From Chamaea fasciata (taxonomy: Eukaryota; Chordata; Aves; Passeriformes; Sylviidae): a DNA stretch of 64,000 nucleotides. A program made the translations under genes and the position numbers. Positions 60,901 through 64,000 of this stretch are shown in pieces. Every line of letters starts with the position of its first letter. Positions within the stretch are counted from its first letter, which is position 1. The notes beneath the pieces are model-generated. The model did not search any database. It saw only the letters and a list, made by a program, of their open reading frames with translations, and was not told the DNA's origin. The stretch is from NCBI GenBank assembly GCA_029207755.1, contig JARCOQ010000006.1, forward strand, positions 24,200,022 to 24,264,021, given 5' to 3'.

Positions 60901-63900
60901 TAATATGATAATTTTCATCGCAGAAAGATATAATGGTGGTATCTAGCAATTGGGATAATTTTGTATAAAATTAAGTAAGCAGTCTGGTATGGTTCCTAGA
61001 AGCTGTCAGTAGCTTTTCATTATTATATTTTCTCTCTAAAGCACAGTTAAGAGTTTTTGTTGCCATTAGTTACACTTTAAATATAGGGTCTGGGCCAAAT
61101 TAATAGTCTTAGTAACCCCACAGATCAGTCACTGTGAACCTGATGAAGTTATTAATGATGTTACACCAGAGCTCAAATGATGGAGGGAAAACGAGATTCA
61201 TGCCCTTAATGTTAAAGGTGACCTCTGCCATGCATACACACAACGAAAATCTACAGCCCACAGGCAATTTGATTTTCTGCCTGAAAATTACTGTAGAGAC
61301 TTCAGTATCTGAGGCAACCTCCTCTGCTTTTTCTTTTAAAAATATTATTAGTACGAAGGGCAAAGTGAAGATGTTACAAATCAGATTAGGACTGAGCTAA
61401 GAATCTGGTATTAGGAGTGCTTTAGCTTTAGAAAGAAGGCACAGTCCAGAGGTACAGGGGCAGTTTGTGCAAGTTTGGTGGTTTCTGATGGCATGGAATC
61501 TGCTGACTGCATTTTCCATCTCATTAACCTGAGGTTCCCTGGAGGGAGAGAGAGTCTCTAGTGCTCAGGCAGTGTCAGGCACAGCTAGATCTGTCATTTG
61601 TTTTCCTTCCGAGAAAGCATAAAATTACTTCCATCTGACTGGTAACTTACTCCTGCACCACTCATGGCATGTCCTATGCATATGCTGCAGTCCTTGCACC
61701 AGGGTGTGTGGCTGGACAGATGAAGAAGGATCTTCCCCTTTACAGATCTGCATGACAGAAAGAGAGCTTGGCCAGTGGCAAAATAAACTAGAAGCACCAT
61801 CTTTGTGCCCCAGGAACTAAAGCAGAATAAATGAGGAGTAGACAAAATCTTTACCCTCCCTCACCCATTGTTGACTTGTATAGAACTGGTCACACCACAC
61901 AGAGTACCACAACACTTCCTATGTGGCTGAGTCACAAATAGTAGCACACTCAAGACAGTAAAACACAAAATGAAAATGTAGGCTCTCACATGCATTTGCT
62001 AATCCAAAAGCTGCTTATAGTGTAGCGAATCAGAGTGGTTTGTTTGGAAATCAGGTATTCTCCAGGGACTGCTCAGGAGCAGACACAAATGTTGGCATGG
62101 GCTGGTCAGGCCAGCTGGTCTTTCTGGTGGCTGGTAGGCCACATGAATTCATGGGGGACACCCAAAGGGAAACCAGATGGGTCAGGCAGTCATCTTGAGA
62201 TGTGACCACACAACACTTCAGAGTAGATTTCTTATGTGACTATCTACATCAGATTTTAGGAACCTATCTATGGACACCCAGATTTGAAATGAATGTGTTT
62301 ATTGGTATCCACTTGTCATATTTACCACATTATGCAAGCTGTTGATTTTTTTCAAAACTTGTCAAAAAGCATGCAGGAAAATAAAGTTTCTGTGCTCTCA
62401 CTATGCTGTAATTCAAACAATTATTCAAACTACAGTTGCCGAGCATGACTCACTGACTCAGATGGTAACACACAAGTCTGAAAAACCACTCTGGCTTGCC
62501 CTTATTCACAGCTGGAGTTCATAACAAAAGACAAGTCTCACAAATTGTTCAAATCCATACCTGAGAGACAGAGTAAGCTCAGAATAAGTAAAATGCATTA
62601 GAAAATAATTAAAATATTTCTGGTGTAAATGAGCCAAGATTTAAAGGCCTCAGAGAAGAGGAAAGAAAAGTAAATGAGAATGTGTTGAATTGCAAAATTG
62701 TAGATTCCTCCAAAGAGAAAAAGATAGAGAAGATGAAGGGGACAGTGAGCAGAAGGAACCGAACTTCAAGCAGCAGTTGGTGACTTGGAATAGAATACTT
62801 AGAACTGACAGGTTGTAACAGGGAGGTTGTATCTCACAAAGAAGCCACAGAGAGTCTCCAAAATCAGTGAAATTGGAGCTCAATATATGAAGGGAAATAA
62901 TGAGGCTAAGCTGAGAAAAATGTCTGATAAGGGGAACAGAAAGCTCACAGTGTAAAGCCTAGGAGGAAAAAAGAAAGCTGAATCAGGTGAGAAGAGAGAT
63001 GATAAGAAAGTCTTGATAAATTATCAAAATTGTAACAGCTGAAATAGAAAAGAAATTATATAGCTTCTTCATCTTACTGAGGAATAACTGGTGACATTTA
63101 ACAACATTCTAGCAGTGGGTGGAAAGGGAAAAGGGGGTCAAGTTTAGCACTCTCCTATTAAGCCTGAATGACTGAGAGCATGGTGGAATTATCTCACAGT
63201 GATGACGAATGGAGAGAGGGGAGAGATAGAAAGGAAATTAGGAACATGGTATTTATATAAAGCTATTTTTCTGTATGTATAAGAATAATTAATAAATTTA
63301 GTGTAAAAGCTTATTTTATCTTCCTGTACTCCATACCTGTCAGGTACAGACAACACAGCATAATAACTGCACAATGCTCTCTGCTCTCAATGAGCAGAGA
63401 AAATATAATTCATTTTCATGTCATGTATCATTCACAGCTGTCTGCTGTGATTGCAAAAGTCAAATTACCCCATCCTACATTCACACTAAGCCAAATCTGT
63501 TTGGGAAGCAAGGGACAGAAAGTGGGTGTGTTAATAGCGATAATTTGCTTCCTGAATATATTTATGAGGTCAAAATGGGAACATTAATAGTCTTGTGTGG
63601 TATCTAATACTATTGAATGTGTAGGGCAAATACTCTTGTACTGCTCCTTCAAAGTATAACACATAAGAGCTTAACTTTATCTTCTTATAGCATGCTATAA
63701 CATCTTGTAATTTTCTGTATACTTTCCTCTCTTTCTGATGAAAGGGTCTTATTCCTGAATGAAATTGAGATGCAAGACACATACATCAAAACTCAAAGGA
63801 AAAAGAATTCTTAAATTAGCTATTCATGTTATCTGACCAATGTTCTCTGCTGTGCTTTTCTACATTCTGAAGACTACAGAACGTGATTCAAAATCTAGGT

Positions 63901-63975
63901 AAGATGCTTTTTGCTGTTAACAGACTAAGTCTTTGATTTTTACTTTAATTTTGAAGACATTTAATTGATGGCAAA
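57921..63975. other. Noncoding sequence, nothing recognised
   Basis: About 6 kb, AT-rich. It includes a 21-bp tandem repeat (59704-59755) and a purine-rich stretch on the plus strand at about 62640-63240. No protein-like frame was recognised. Confidence 0.5.
59704..59755. repeat. 21-bp tandem repeat, about 2.5 copies
   Basis: gaaaagcatgaaataagtcaa (59704-59724), gaaaagcatgaaaggagtcaa (59725-59745) and a partial gaaaagcaag (59746-59755). The two full copies differ at two adjacent bases. Confidence 0.94.
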
Positions 63976-64000
63976 ATATATTTTTTCTGTTTCAGGTCTG
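63976..64000 (+). other. Possible splice acceptor at window end
   Basis: A pyrimidine tract ttttttctgtttcag ends in AG at 63994-63995, followed by gtctg up to the window edge. This fits a vertebrate 3' splice site well, but only five bases follow, so an exon cannot be tested. Confidence 0.2.

Noticed and set aside
1..64000. CRISPR array, operon, phage or bacterial defence system
   Set aside because: No regularly spaced repeats, no compact gene order and no ribosome-binding sites; the repeat content is vertebrate.

Overview
The window looks like nuclear DNA from a bird, most likely a passerine, and it is noncoding almost throughout. The lineage call rests on repeats: several CR1 LINE fragments, a tRNA-Ile-headed SINE with a CR1-like tail (the arrangement I know as the zebra-finch TguSINE1 type), and LTRs of avian ERVL and ERVK type. 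The sequence is AT-rich and full of stop codons. Open frames rarely exceed 100 codons and none of the longer ones resembles a known protein. It reads as a large intron or a gene desert; I cannot tell which.

Layout. 1-8.7 kb: a compound AT/ATGT microsatellite (459-566), a weak terminal-exon candidate (1185-1415), a CR1 remnant (2139-2362, minus) and a decayed ERVL-type LTR (3344-3925, minus). 8.7-24.7 kb: a CR1 3' end (8671-9038, minus), short tandem duplications, two long G/T tracts (about 12.45 and 21.8 kb) and a 14-G run (22238-22251). 24.7-27.0 kb: a CR1 reverse-transcriptase fragment on plus. 27079-27901: a complete 823-bp solo LTR with CCAAT, TATA and AATAAA signals and a perfect 6-bp target-site duplication. 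32.5-33.1 kb: two CR1 pieces of opposite orientation side by side. 33790-34646: a complete 857-bp solo LTR on minus with a perfect 5-bp duplication and a CpG-rich core, the only CpG-dense stretch in the window. 37.0 kb: a small fragment of the same LTR family as at 3.3 kb. 46000-46042: a perfect hairpin with 20-bp arms. 54.4-55.3 kb: 40 consecutive A, an ancient L2-like LINE remnant and the tRNA-Ile SINE. 57.6-57.9 kb: a plus-strand partner of the ERVL-type LTR. The last bases (63976-64000) could be a splice acceptor.

There is no operon-like or pathway logic here. The interest lies in layers of mobile elements of different age: a very old L2 remnant, decayed CR1, SINE and ERVL copies, and two solo LTRs with intact boundaries that could still supply promoter or polyadenylation signals. 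I did not find an obvious new multi-gene system. Family assignments for repeats come from memory of consensus sequences and should be confirmed with RepeatMasker and a bird library.
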